DNA from: Duganella margarita
GTDB taxonomy: Bacteria > Pseudomonadota > Gammaproteobacteria > Burkholderiales > Burkholderiaceae_D
Length of the DNA stretch: 64,000 bases
Direction of reading: 5' to 3'
Assembly (NCBI RefSeq): GCF_009857535.1
Contig: NZ_WWCS01000013.1
Span: 1 to 64,000 of the forward strand
A model generated the notes under the pieces. It worked only from the letters and a program-made list of their open reading frames with translations. It had not been told where the DNA came from and searched no databases. Within the stretch, counting starts at the first letter, position 1, and the number at the start of each line of letters is the position of its first letter. A program made the translations under genes and the position numbers. Below are positions 25,627 through 34,268 of the stretch, in pieces.

Positions 25627-26415
25627 TTACTTGCCTGTGGCCGCTTCTTCGATCAGCTTGGCGACTTCGGCCGGGTGCGAGGTCATGACCACGTGCGAGG
25701 CGCCGTCGATGACGATGGTTTTCTTCGAGTTGGCGCGCTTGGCCATGAAGTCGTGCGAGGCGGCCGGAATGTTCTTGTCGGCCTTGCCGTAGATGAACCA
25801 CGACGGGATGGTTTTCCACGCCGGCGCCGGCGACGCTTCGTTCAGCGCGGCGTCGGTGATCGGACGCTGGCCCGCAGCCATCAGGCGCGCTTTGGCTTCC
25901 GGCAGGTCGGCGGCGAACTGGTTGTGGAATTTGCTTTGCTGGATGTACAGGTCTTTGCCGCCATCGGCCAGCGCGACCGGCGGCGCCAGCGTCGGGCCCA
26001 GCGTGCTGCCCGGGAATTTACCCGACAGGCCGACTGCCGTTTCACCCGCGTCCGGCGCAAACGCCGCCACGTAGACCAGCGCTTTGACATTGCTGGCGCC
26101 GGTGGCGGCGGCGCTGATCACCGAGCCGCCGTACGAGTGGCCGACCAGCACTACCGGGCCGCTGACGCTTTTCAGCACCGAGGCCACGGAGGCGGCGTCG
26201 GTCTTGACGCTGCGCAGCGGATTGGCGGCGCCGATGACGGTGTAGCCGTCTTTTTCCAGCTTGGCGGTCACGCCATCCCAGCTCGACGAGTCGGCGAAGG
26301 CGCCGTGCACCAGCACGACGGTCGGTTTGGCGTCCGCCGCGAAGGCGGTTGGGACGGCCAGCGCGCCAGCCAGTGCGGCGGCGCCAATCGTGGCACGGGC
26401 GATCAATTTTTTCAT
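25627..26415 (-). CDS. Exported alpha/beta hydrolase
   Basis: 262 residues from ATG 26415, with AAAAAGGAAACATC just upstream; the longer frame to 26496 lacks a site. The signal peptide is MKKLIARATIGAAALAGALA with cleavage after TAFA. The hydrolase fold shows the oxyanion motif VVLVHGAFADSSSW, the nucleophile elbow VGHSYGGSV and a late catalytic-type His in IDGASHVVMTSHP. The DSSSWDGV motif is that of the small 'alpha/beta fold hydrolase' group seen next to AraC_N regulators, which fits the gene on its left. Substrate unknown. It should act in the periplasm. Confidence 0.88.
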   Translation of the reverse strand: MKKLIARATIGAAALAGALAVPTAFAADAKPTVVLVHGAFADSSSWDGVTAKLEKDGYTVIGAANPLRSVKTDAASVASVLKSVSGPVVLVGHSYGGSVISAAATGASNVKALVYVAAFAPDAGETAVGLSGKFPGSTLGPTLAPPVALADGGKDLYIQQSKFHNQFAADLPEAKARLMAAGQRPITDAALNEASPAPAWKTIPSWFIYGKADKNIPAASHDFMAKRANSKKTIVIDGASHVVMTSHPAEVAKLIEEAATGK

Positions 26416-26517
26416 GATGTTTCCTTTTTGGCAGGGGTGAAAATGGCCGATACTACCAAGGAAATCAGCAGATAAATTGATCAATCGGGTAGTCAAGACT
26501 TTTGGCGGAGCCTGCGC

Positions 26518-27423
26518 TCACTTCTTAGCCTTGGAAATCTCTACCTCCCAGTCAACCCCAGACTCGATTTTGTTTTTCTCTGCATAGCTGCCCTGGTTCA
26601 GCGCGACCGCCACGTCCAGCAGGCTGTTCAGGTAGACCAGCGGCTTGCCTTTGGCGACGCCGCCAAATGTGTGCTCGTATGGCGCCACCACGGTGTTGAC
26701 CAGCTTCTTGTTGTGGAAGAAGCGCACCTGCACCAGCTCGTGCTCCTTGACGTCCAGCTGGTCAAACAGCGCCTTTGGCACATTGGTCCAGACGTTGCCG
26801 TATTTGATGTCCAGCACCGGGATGATGCCGCGCAGCTTGCCGTCGCTCAGGGCCGCTTTCTGGTACGGGATCTTGATGACGGATTCGATTGGCAGCGCCG
26901 GTCCCACCTGTTCATAGCTGATGGTGCCCGACGCCAGCCGCGCGCCCACATACGCGTAGACGTCGCGGCCGTGGAAGGTGTAGGACTCGCCCGAACCGGC
27001 GCGGCGGTTGACCTTCTCGTCGATCTCGCGCAGCTCGGCCACGCCGTCGCGCTCGGCGATCAGCGTGAACTGGCCGTTGTCCGGACCGACGAAGTAGCGG
27101 CCTTCCCGGGTCTTCAACACCACCGACTTGCGCGTCGTGCCCACGCCCGGATCGATGACCGAGACGAACACCGTGCCTTGCGGCCAGTAGTTCGCGGTCT
27201 GGAACAGGCGGTAGCCGCCGACCCAGATGTCGTAGTCGGGAATGTTGTGGGTCAGGTCGGCCACCGTCAGGTTGGGGTCGACGCCGTAGGCCACGCCGTG
27301 CATGGCAGAGACCGCACCGTCCGACGTGCCGAAGTCGGTTTGCAGCACCAGCGCGTTTTTGGCGGCGAAGGCCGGCGCAGTCAGCGCCGCCGTCAGGCAG
27401 AGGGCAGGAAGGAAGTGTTTCAT
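26518..27423 (-). CDS. Exported SAM hydroxide adenosyltransferase-family protein (DUF62)
   Basis: 301 residues. An evident signal peptide (MKHFLPALCLTAALTAPAFA-A) is followed by the two-domain DUF62 fold. The N-terminal domain has LQTDFGTSDGAVSAMHGV, NIPDYDIWVGGY and VFVSVIDPGVGTTRK. GPDNGQFTLIAERDG and FHGRDVYAYVGARL follow, and then a beta-barrel C-terminal domain. These are the Asp/Arg/His motifs of the family that splits S-adenosyl-methionine to adenosine and methionine with hydroxide; relatives are fluorinase and chlorinase. Export is odd, since SAM is cytoplasmic (see findings). It lies upstream of the gene at 25627 on the same strand with about 100 bases between. Confidence 0.9.
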   Translation of the reverse strand: MKHFLPALCLTAALTAPAFAAKNALVLQTDFGTSDGAVSAMHGVAYGVDPNLTVADLTHNIPDYDIWVGGYRLFQTANYWPQGTVFVSVIDPGVGTTRKSVVLKTREGRYFVGPDNGQFTLIAERDGVAELREIDEKVNRRAGSGESYTFHGRDVYAYVGARLASGTISYEQVGPALPIESVIKIPYQKAALSDGKLRGIIPVLDIKYGNVWTNVPKALFDQLDVKEHELVQVRFFHNKKLVNTVVAPYEHTFGGVAKGKPLVYLNSLLDVAVALNQGSYAEKNKIESGVDWEVEISKAKK

Positions 27424-27481
27424 ACGCTCCGTTGTCAGAAGGGATGGTGCCGGCGGACAGCGACCCGGGCGCCGCCGACGG

Positions 27482-28987
27482 TTAGTCCGGCAGGCGCTCG
27501 TTGATCGCCAGCGCGCGGTCGATGTTCTTGATCAGCAGATCGACATACTTTGGATCGAGGTGATGGCCGGCCACTTCGCGCAGGTGCTCGATGACTTTTT
27601 CGATCGGCCAGGCTTCCTTGTAGCAACGCTTGTGCATCAGCGCGTCGAACACGTCGGCCACGGCGACAATGCGCGCGTACAGGTGGATGTTCTCGCCCTT
27701 CAGGCCTTGCGGATAGCCGCTGCCGTCGTATTTCTCGTGGTGCTGGTGGGCGATGACGGCAGCCGCCTTCAGGATCGGGCGCTGCGACCCATCGAGGATC
27801 GACAGGCCAACGGCCGGGTGCTGCTTCATGATTTCCCACTCGGCCGCATCCAGCTTGCCCGGCTTGAGCAGCACCGCGTCCGGCGTGGCGATCTTGCCGA
27901 TGTCGTGCATCGGCGCGGCGTGGCGCAGCACCGCCACTTCGTCTTCCGGCAGGCCGGCTTCCTGCGCCAGCAGATGGCACACTTCGGCCATGCGGCGCAC
28001 GTGGTTGCCGGCCTCGTTGGAGCGCGATTCGACGACGTCGCCGAGACGCATGATGAGTTCGGCCTGGGTGTCGGTGATCTCCTGGCTCAGCAGGATGTTG
28101 TCGAAGGCGATGGCGACGCCCGAGCAGAACACTTCCAGCAGCTTGGTGTCGATTTCCGAAATTTCCGCCACGCCCTTGAGCACCAGCAGCGACGCCTTGC
28201 CGCTGGCGTTGGGGAAGTAGCCGATGTAGGTGTCGCCTTCGACGCGCGAAATCTGGTTGCTCTTGGCGGCGTCGATCTGCGCCAGCACTTCCGGCGACAG
28301 CAGGGTGCCGTCTTCATCGCCGATCTTGGCCAGGATTTCGTAATCGTTCTCGCCGCTGATAGCGGTAGCACCGCGCAGGCGCAGCAGCATGCTGTGTTCC
28401 AGGCGCAGCAGCGCCACGACTTGTTGCAGCAGGCCGTTGGCGAAGTCTTTCAGATTGCGTTGGCGGAAGATGTGCGAGGAGGCGGCGATCACGCGCTCCA
28501 GGCCTTCGCGGTAATTGACCTGGGCGCGGTGGGCTTCCTCCACCTTCATGATGTCGCGGTAGGCGCGCAGCGCGGCGAAGGTGGTGGTGAACAGCTTGGT
28601 GCGGTCCAGCTCGGTTTTTTCTTTGTAGTCGTTGATGTCGTAGTTGACGATCACGCGCTCTTCCGGCGCCTGGCCGGGCTGGCCGGTGCGCAGCACGATG
28701 CGGGTGAACTGGTTGTCCAGGTCCTGGCGCATCCAGCGCGCCACTTCCAGGCCGCTGTCTTCCTTTTCCATCACGACGTCGAGGAACACCAGCGCGATGT
28801 CGGACTCGCGCGCCAGCACTTCCTTGGCTTCGGCGCCGCTGTAGGCGTGCACGAAGCTCAGCGCGCGGCCGTCGAGGCGGAAGCGGCTCAGCGTCAGTTT
28901 GGTGATGTCATGAATGTCCGGTTCGTCGTCTACCAACAGGACTTTCCATGGTGCTAACTTGGGCGAGGCAGATGACAGAAAAGACAT
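27482..28987 (-). CDS. RpfG-like response regulator with HD-GYP c-di-GMP phosphodiesterase
   Basis: 501 residues. An N-terminal receiver domain (about 14-145) starts KVLLVDDEPDIHD and has phospho-acceptor Asp in LVFLDVVMEKED. A middle DUF3369 sensor domain lies at about 165-310. The C-terminal HD-GYP domain (about 315-495) has MHDIGKIATPD, with H361-D362, and the second motif HHEKYDGSGYPQGLKGE. The full metal ligand set and the GYP-type motif are present, so it should break c-di-GMP to GMP when phosphorylated. No partner kinase adjoins it. The double-GAF kinase at 21742 is a possible but unproven partner. Confidence 0.93.
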   Translation of the reverse strand: MSFLSSASPKLAPWKVLLVDDEPDIHDITKLTLSRFRLDGRALSFVHAYSGAEAKEVLARESDIALVFLDVVMEKEDSGLEVARWMRQDLDNQFTRIVLRTGQPGQAPEERVIVNYDINDYKEKTELDRTKLFTTTFAALRAYRDIMKVEEAHRAQVNYREGLERVIAASSHIFRQRNLKDFANGLLQQVVALLRLEHSMLLRLRGATAISGENDYEILAKIGDEDGTLLSPEVLAQIDAAKSNQISRVEGDTYIGYFPNASGKASLLVLKGVAEISEIDTKLLEVFCSGVAIAFDNILLSQEITDTQAELIMRLGDVVESRSNEAGNHVRRMAEVCHLLAQEAGLPEDEVAVLRHAAPMHDIGKIATPDAVLLKPGKLDAAEWEIMKQHPAVGLSILDGSQRPILKAAAVIAHQHHEKYDGSGYPQGLKGENIHLYARIVAVADVFDALMHKRCYKEAWPIEKVIEHLREVAGHHLDPKYVDLLIKNIDRALAINERLPD

Positions 28988-29232
28988 ATGAACAGATTCC
29001 GCAAATTGTTTCAGCTGAATGACACCCGATTGTAGTCTGACCCACAGCCATTAACAACAGGCAATAAATATTCCTGTTGCTCTGCACAACACCTTGGCGG
29101 CGTTACTGTACGCTGCGATACATAAGGACACCGCAACCGCCTTTTTGCGCTGAAGTTCACACTCAACAATACTTTGTTTTTAACAATATTGCTATCGAAA
29201 AACAAAGATTTTTGCAAAGTGTGGTGGGGATG
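28988..29232. other. 245-base intergenic region, AT-richer, probable promoter area
   Basis: It lies upstream of the HD-GYP gene and downstream of the small gene at 29233. It is clearly AT-richer than its surroundings and includes inverted arms CAACAGG/CCTGTTG (29055-29061 and 29073-29079), a possible operator. A 68-codon minus-strand frame (29011-29217) has no site or family and is not called. Nothing else is recognised. Confidence 0.35.
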
Positions 29233-29490
29233 CTAGTCGGCGGCGGATTTCTGCGGGGCGCGCAGCTGCTCGAGGATGGTCTCGGCGGCCTGTTCCGCGT
29301 GCGCTTGCGCGTCCGCTTCGCAGGTGCAGGGCAGGTCGGCCATGACGCGCTGTTTGGGGTAGACCTCGTCCATGTGCATCGGGTTGGCGGACGGCGCCAG
29401 GATCGCCACGTAAGCGCCCCAGTGGTCGGTACCCGGCAGTGGTTCGGCGGTGAATTCGATTTCGTATCCGTCTATGGTTTTGGTCGGCAT
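29233..29490 (-). CDS. Small conserved hypothetical protein
   Basis: 85 residues from ATG 29490, picked because AAGGAG stands 6 bases upstream; the longer frame to 29787 is unsupported. It is soluble, starting MPTKTIDGYEIEFTAEPLPG, with WGAYVAILAPSANPMHMDEV and an acidic helical tail containing the CTCEADAQAHAEQAAETILE segment. The overall look is of a small alpha/beta domain of about 65 residues. I recognise no family name and cannot give a function. Confidence 0.72.
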   Translation of the reverse strand: MPTKTIDGYEIEFTAEPLPGTDHWGAYVAILAPSANPMHMDEVYPKQRVMADLPCTCEADAQAHAEQAAETILEQLRAPQKSAAD

Positions 29491-29594
29491 GATTGCTCCT
29501 TGCTGGCGGCCTATGGGGCATGCTACTCCAGCCAGCAAATCGGCGACGCGCGCAACGTGTATAGTTGCCGCAATATCATTGAAGAATTCATTAC

Positions 29595-29819
29595 ATGAGG
29601 CATCGGGCTCGGCCGCTTTGGCCGTTGGGTATTGCTGCACTGATACATGGTGTGGCCGTGCTGTTGCTGCTGCGATCGCCGCAGCGGGCGGTGGAGGTAG
29701 TGCCGACATCATGGCGCAGGCGCGACTTGCGCAAGATCGATAAGGAGATCCTGGGCCGTATGCCTGCCATCCCGGCGCAACGCCCAAAGGGCTGCGCGTT
29801 AAAGAATGGGAGCGCTTAG
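29595..29819 (+). CDS. Possible small membrane-anchored protein
   Basis: 74 residues starting MRHRARPLWPLGIAALIHGV, then AVLLLLRS. A basic start and a single hydrophobic segment recall the N-terminus of TonB-like energy transducers, but no Pro-rich spacer or TonB domain follows. The rest is basic (TSWRRRDLRKIDKEI) and ends after a single cysteine. The last 21 bases overlap the convergent dehydrogenase gene. A weak ribosome-binding site makes this uncertain; it may be a decayed or truncated gene, or not coding. Confidence 0.35.
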   Translation: MRHRARPLWPLGIAALIHGVAVLLLLRSPQRAVEVVPTSWRRRDLRKIDKEILGRMPAIPAQRPKGCALKNGSA

Positions 29820-30863
29820 CAGGCGGTCGTCACCGCCTTTCGGTGTGCCGCGGCCGTCGGTGTTGTTGGTGATCATGTAGAGCCTGCCGTCGGGGGCGAC
29901 GGTGACGTCGCGCAGGCGGCCGTATTGTTGGACGTAGAATTCCGATGACGTGCCGGGTGCCGAGAGCGGTACTTTGCGTAGCCGTTCGCCGCGCAGGTTG
30001 GCGATGTAGAGGTTGCCGCCACTGATGGCGATGCCGCTCGGGCTGGCCTCGGCGGTCGGCCATTGCTGGAGCGGATCGGTGTACCGGCTGTTGCCGGCCT
30101 TGCCTTCGACCGTAGGCCAGCCGTAGTTGCCTCCGGCTTTGATCAGATTCAGTTCGTCCCAGGTGTTCTGGCCGAACTCGGATGCGTACATGGCGCCATC
30201 GCTGGCCCATGCCAGTCCCTGCACGTTGCGGTGGCCGTAGCTGTACACGTAGGAGCCAACAAAAGGGTTGTCGGCCGGCACGCGGCCGTCCGGCGTCAGG
30301 CGCAGGATTTTGCCGCCGAGTGAGTTGAGATCCTGTGAGCGGCTGGTGGCGCCGGCATCGCCGGTGGAGGCGTACAGCATGCCGTCGGGGCCGAAGGCGA
30401 GGCGTCCGCCATTGTGGTTGCTGCCGGCGGGGATGCCGCTCAGGAGCGGTTGCGCCGTGCCGAGGCGCGTGGCGGCGCCGGAGCCGGTCAGCGGATAGCG
30501 CGCGATACGGTTCTCGGCGCCGGCGGTGAAGTAGGCGTACAGGTAGCCGTCCCGCACGGCGATGCCGAGCAGGCCGCCTTCGCCGGTGCCGCTCACGCCG
30601 CTGAGGGTGGCGATGGCGGTCAGCGCGCCATTCGCGTCCACCGCCTGGATGCGCGCCGTGCCGCGTTCGCTGATCAGCGGCGTGCTGCCATTAAAGGCGA
30701 TCGACCAGGGGATTTGCAGGCCGGTGGCCAGCACGGTGGGGCCGCCGGAGGGAGCGGTCGGCGTGGTCGGCGGCAGCGGCGTCGTTGTGCTGCCGGCACC
30801 GGAACTGCCGCCGCAGCCGGCGATGTTGAATGCGAGGATGACGGCGCAAGCGTGTTTCAACAT
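29799..30863 (-). CDS. Lipoprotein GSDH-type (PQQ-dependent) sugar dehydrogenase
   Basis: 354 residues from ATG 30863. The lipobox FNIAGC at about residue 17 places it in an envelope membrane. A six-bladed propeller follows, with landmarks TGLQIPWSIAFNG, LLGIAVRDGYLYAYFT, YASTGDAGATSRSQDLNSLG, GHRNVQGLAW and NYGWPTVEG. Those last two are the signature of soluble aldose dehydrogenases of the YliI/Asd type, which need PQQ and oxidise sugars. Whether the organism makes PQQ cannot be told from this window. The longer frame to 30947 lacks a site. A palindrome lies just upstream, between it and phoX. Confidence 0.88.
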   Translation of the reverse strand: MLKHACAVILAFNIAGCGGSSGAGSTTTPLPPTTPTAPSGGPTVLATGLQIPWSIAFNGSTPLISERGTARIQAVDANGALTAIATLSGVSGTGEGGLLGIAVRDGYLYAYFTAGAENRIARYPLTGSGAATRLGTAQPLLSGIPAGSNHNGGRLAFGPDGMLYASTGDAGATSRSQDLNSLGGKILRLTPDGRVPADNPFVGSYVYSYGHRNVQGLAWASDGAMYASEFGQNTWDELNLIKAGGNYGWPTVEGKAGNSRYTDPLQQWPTAEASPSGIAISGGNLYIANLRGERLRKVPLSAPGTSSEFYVQQYGRLRDVTVAPDGRLYMITNNTDGRGTPKGGDDRLLSAPIL

Positions 30864-30954
30864 GATCGTTCTCCGTTGACGAGCTGTCTGCGCATTATCG
30901 GCCGCATCGGCCGGCGCGCGCCGCACGGTAGCTTGCGGTGCCCCCAAAACGGAA

Positions 30955-30982
30955 GGGTCTGACCCCGTACGGGGTCAGACCC
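30955..30982. repeat. Perfect 28-bp palindrome, REP-like
   Basis: GGGTCTGACCCCGT at 30955-30968 is followed directly by its exact complement to 30982. It sits between the stop of the PhoX gene (31032) and the dehydrogenase gene. As RNA it makes a very strong hairpin, but no T-run follows on either strand. I recall the GGGTCTGACCCC core as a repetitive extragenic element in GC-rich betaproteobacteria, which would make this a REP copy that may also end phoX transcription. Confidence 0.7.
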
Positions 30983-31031
30983 TGGCGCCAGCGGTGTGCG
31001 GGTTGCGCAGGTGCCGCGAGCGCCGGACGGA

Positions 31032-32960
31032 TCAGCTGAAGCTCAGGCCCGGGAAGCCGGTCAGGTAGCCGACTGCCGCGCCGTAGCGGTCGCGGTAGTT
31101 GGCGCGGATCAGCGGGTCGAGCGTGGCTTGCACTTTGCCGTGCAGCGCCGATTCCCAGTCGCCGGCGTGCTGGAAGTTGCTCATGATGTAGGCGAAGCCG
31201 TTGATGTCGTCCACCGCATGCAAGCCGGTCGATTCGGCGCCCGACGGCGTCGACAGGATGCGCGTGAGCGCCTTGGTGTCGACGTTGTAGGCCCACAGGA
31301 AGTTGTTGACGTGGGTGCCGCTGTCTTCACCGATGAACAGCGTGCGCAGCTTCTCGGAGAACTTGATGTTGTCCGGGTTGGCCACTTTGTCCGGATTAGC
31401 CAGGTTGCCCAGCGCATCGGCGGTTTTCAGGTCTTCCGACAGCAGCGCCGGCACGGCCGCCATGTCGACCGGCACCCATTCGCTGTTGATGGCGGCGCCG
31501 GTGTTGTCCACCTGGCCGGCCTTCATATTCAGCGCGTAGACGGCGCCGGCGCTGGGGCCCTTGATCGAGATGCCGCCCGAACCGTTGGTCATGGCCGAGC
31601 CGATCGCGGCAATCGCCGAGTAGGCGATCTTGTCCTTGGCGTTGACGGTGGTGCCTTCCATTTTGGTGAAGCCCATGCTGCCGCCCTTGAGCGCGGCGTA
31701 GCGGTGGGTTTCCAGGAAGGCGGCCGCCTTCTCCATGCCCGGCACGATCTTGACCCAGTTGAATTTGCCGCTGAACGGAATCTTGGTGTACGACGCGTCC
31801 GCCGGATCGGCGGTTTTCACGTCCATGATGTCGGCGGCCTTCAGCTGGTCGGCCAGGGCCTTGATCTCGGCCGAGGTGGCGCTGCCCAGCTTGATCCACG
31901 ACAGCGTGGCCGAGCCGCCGTTGTCGGTGGTTTTCTGGTTCCACTTGGCGACATACAGCGTGCCGCTCGACAGGTCCCTGGCCTTGTCGGCCACGAACAT
32001 GAACAGGCCGCCGTTGGTGGCGTCGTCGCCCATCAGCGTGGTGCGTTCGTCCGGCATCACCTGCACCAGTTCGTGCGAGATGCGGCCCAGGCAGTAGTGC
32101 TTCTTGCAGCTGCCGGTGCCGTCCGGGTTGACGGTGATTTCCGGCAGGTGGCCGTAGTGGTAGGGGTTGGCCTTGGTGGCGTCGCCATACAGGTTGGTGC
32201 TGAAGTTGGCGAACTGGGTGTTGCTGGCGATGGTGGTCGCATCCGGCTCGTACTCTTCGCTCGACAGGTGGGTGTTCCATGGCGACCGGCTGGCGCCGCA
32301 GGTGATCCACAGGCCGTTGGCCGGGCTGGTGTCGACGTTGTGGTATTTCACCAGCGTCAGCGCGCCGGTGGCCTTGTCCTGGTCCAGCGTCAGCACGGCG
32401 ATCGGCGATGGCAGCATGCCGTACACCGAGTCGCCCTTGACGTTGCGGGTGGTGTATTCAAACTGCACCACGGCGAACACGGCGTTGCCCTTGATGCCGG
32501 TGACGGTGGTTGAGGCCAGCTTCAGCAGCGAGGTGCCGTCCGGCGCGTCGGAGAAGAACTGGCGCGAGTTCGGATCGGTCTTGTCCAGGATCGGCTTGTT
32601 GTTGATGTCCCAGTAGCCGCCGGCCAGGGTGGTGCCGCCGCTGCCGTTCGGCACTTGCGCGCCGGTGATGAAGAAGGTCTGGTAGGCCAGGCCGTACGGT
32701 ACGGTCTTGCCGTCCGAGTACAGCGCCTGCATGGCCGAGGCGACCGTGGTGGTGGCCATTTTCGGCGCGTCGGCCAGGGTCGGCGCGGCCATGCCGGAGA
32801 AGCTGACCGACATCAGTTGCGGCGCCGGCGCGGCGGTGTCGCCGCCACCGCAGGCGGCCAGCAGGGCGGCGGTGGCGCTGCCGCCCGCCAACGGCAGCAA
32901 TGGCGCGCCGGACAGGAATTTGAGAAGGCTGCGGCGGGAGGAATCAAGTTGCTCGGTCAT
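31032..32960 (-). CDS. phoX: PhoX family alkaline phosphatase, Tat-exported
   Basis: 642 residues from ATG 32960. The N-terminus has a twin-arginine signal (SSRRSLLKFLSGAP) followed by a hydrophobic stretch and an ALLAACGGG motif that could be a lipobox. The remainder is a DUF839/PhoX beta-propeller: GAQVPNGSGGTTLAGGYWDI, TKANPYHYGHLPEITVNPDG, YCLGRISHELVQVMPDERTT, MGDDATNGGLFMFVADKARD and the late GEDSGTHVNNFLWAYN. PhoX enzymes are Ca/Fe phosphomonoesterases that free phosphate from organic esters outside the inner membrane. The longer frame to 33089 has no site. No Pho box is identified by eye. Confidence 0.9.
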   Translation of the reverse strand: MTEQLDSSRRSLLKFLSGAPLLPLAGGSATAALLAACGGGDTAAPAPQLMSVSFSGMAAPTLADAPKMATTTVASAMQALYSDGKTVPYGLAYQTFFITGAQVPNGSGGTTLAGGYWDINNKPILDKTDPNSRQFFSDAPDGTSLLKLASTTVTGIKGNAVFAVVQFEYTTRNVKGDSVYGMLPSPIAVLTLDQDKATGALTLVKYHNVDTSPANGLWITCGASRSPWNTHLSSEEYEPDATTIASNTQFANFSTNLYGDATKANPYHYGHLPEITVNPDGTGSCKKHYCLGRISHELVQVMPDERTTLMGDDATNGGLFMFVADKARDLSSGTLYVAKWNQKTTDNGGSATLSWIKLGSATSAEIKALADQLKAADIMDVKTADPADASYTKIPFSGKFNWVKIVPGMEKAAAFLETHRYAALKGGSMGFTKMEGTTVNAKDKIAYSAIAAIGSAMTNGSGGISIKGPSAGAVYALNMKAGQVDNTGAAINSEWVPVDMAAVPALLSEDLKTADALGNLANPDKVANPDNIKFSEKLRTLFIGEDSGTHVNNFLWAYNVDTKALTRILSTPSGAESTGLHAVDDINGFAYIMSNFQHAGDWESALHGKVQATLDPLIRANYRDRYGAAVGYLTGFPGLSFS

Positions 32961-33209
32961 GGTAAATACCCTGTTGTAGTTTGGAGGCCGATCCATGTGC
33001 CTGGCTGGCATCATGCGAAGCAGTGGCTGGGCTTCGACGGCGGCAATCTTAACGATTTGGTATGACAGGACTGTGACATTGCGATACAAAGCGATACATG
33101 CCGATACGTGGGGCGGAATGGCCGGCGATTGGTAACAAACTTATTCAGCGCGGGCGCGCGGCGGGGAAAAGGTCTATATTGACTGCATCAACTATGCAAG
33201 GAGAGGCAA

Positions 33210-33701
33210 ATGCGCCCAATGACCCGAACCGTGCTGGCCGCTGTCGTGGCGTTGCTGGCCTCGAGCGCCGCGCTGGCGGAAGTGACCGTCACTTACACCA
33301 AGCCGGACGACTACACCGATCTGGCGCGCGGCGAATATGACCGCGAGCGCGTGCTCAAGCAGTTCACCGATTATTTCGCCACGCTGGAGAAGAAGCTGCC
33401 GGCCGGCGAAAATCTGAAGATCGACGTGCTGGACATCGACCTGGCCGGCCGCATGTACCCGCGCCGCAATGGCGACGAGATCCGTGTGCTGAACGGCGGC
33501 GCCGACTGGCCGCGCATGCACCTGCGCTATACGCTGGAGAAGGACGGCCAGGTGCTGCGCAGCGGCGACGACAATATCGCCAACATGAATTACCAGCAGA
33601 GCCGTTCCAGCTATTTCGACAGCGATCCTCTGCGTTACGAGAAGCAGATGCTGGATGACTGGTTCAACAAGGCGATCGTGCCGAAGGTGGCGGCGAAGTA
33701 A
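33210..33701 (+). CDS. DUF3016 family exported protein
   Basis: 163 residues. ATG 33210 has AAGGAGAGG upstream. The signal peptide is MRPMTRTVLAAVVALLASSA with cleavage after ALA. The mature part is a DUF3016 domain: VTVTYTKPDDYTDLARGEYD, LKIDVLDIDLAGRMYPRRN and the block ADWPRMHLRYTLEKDGQVL, ending RYEKQMLDDWFNKAIVPK. The family is widespread in betaproteobacteria, periplasmic and of unknown function. It stands alone, divergent from phoX and convergent with the thioesterase gene. Confidence 0.9.
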   Translation: MRPMTRTVLAAVVALLASSAALAEVTVTYTKPDDYTDLARGEYDRERVLKQFTDYFATLEKKLPAGENLKIDVLDIDLAGRMYPRRNGDEIRVLNGGADWPRMHLRYTLEKDGQVLRSGDDNIANMNYQQSRSSYFDSDPLRYEKQMLDDWFNKAIVPKVAAK

Positions 33702-33707
33702 GCCGGC

Positions 33708-34151
33708 TCAGTCGAGCCGGTTCACCTTGGGAAACTTGGACAGGAACGCCGGCGGCATCGGCGTCACCTGGCCGCTGTGGTAATTGAAGAACACAAACCC
33801 GTACTTGGCCAGCGCCACCAGCTTGCTGTCCTGCGGCCGGCTGACGCGGAACACGATGTCGCCGCCGTACTGGTTGAAATCCATCACGCCGACATCGAAC
33901 ACCAGCAGGTCGCGCGCGTGCGCCTCGGCCTTGTAGGTGGTGGCCAGGTCGGTGACGATGATGCCCACGCCGTCCGGTCCGGTCTCCTGCACGCCGTACT
34001 CGAACAGGAAGCGCGCGCGGGCTTCCGAAATCATCGAGATCATCGAATCGTTGCCCAGGTGGTTGGCGCCGTTGATGTCGGTGGCGCGCACGGTCAGCTG
34101 GGTGGAGAACAGAAACAGGTGGTCTGGAAAATCCAGTTTGAGGCGGGCCAT
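33708..34151 (-). CDS. Hotdog-fold thioesterase (4HBT-like)
   Basis: 147 residues from ATG 34151 (MARLKLDFPDHLFLF), with AAGGAAACA upstream. The sequence follows the 4HBT pattern: TQLTVRATDINGANHLGNDS with the conserved D-x-N-x-x-x-H turn, then helix MISMISEARARFLFEYGV, and strands IIVTDLATTYKAEAHARDLL, LLVFDVGVMDFNQYGGDIVF and LAKYGFVFFNYHSG. Members hydrolyse acyl-CoA thioesters; the chain-length preference is not readable here. A putative catalytic Asp/Asn is in DINGANH. It is divergent from the membrane protein at 34269 by about 120 bases. Confidence 0.86.
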   Translation of the reverse strand: MARLKLDFPDHLFLFSTQLTVRATDINGANHLGNDSMISMISEARARFLFEYGVQETGPDGVGIIVTDLATTYKAEAHARDLLVFDVGVMDFNQYGGDIVFRVSRPQDSKLVALAKYGFVFFNYHSGQVTPMPPAFLSKFPKVNRLD

Positions 34152-34268
34152 GACGGTGTTTCCTTGAGTGTGGCGCTGATTCTTGCCCAGTCGATTACCC
34201 TTTTGGGGTAAGAGAGCGCCTGCATTTGTGTGTACGATCAGGGTTGTCAACTTTGAAAGGGACACACC

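Noticed and set aside
29011..29217. 68-residue minus-strand frame in the intergenic region
   Set aside because: No site, no family, odd composition; the segment is more likely a promoter region.
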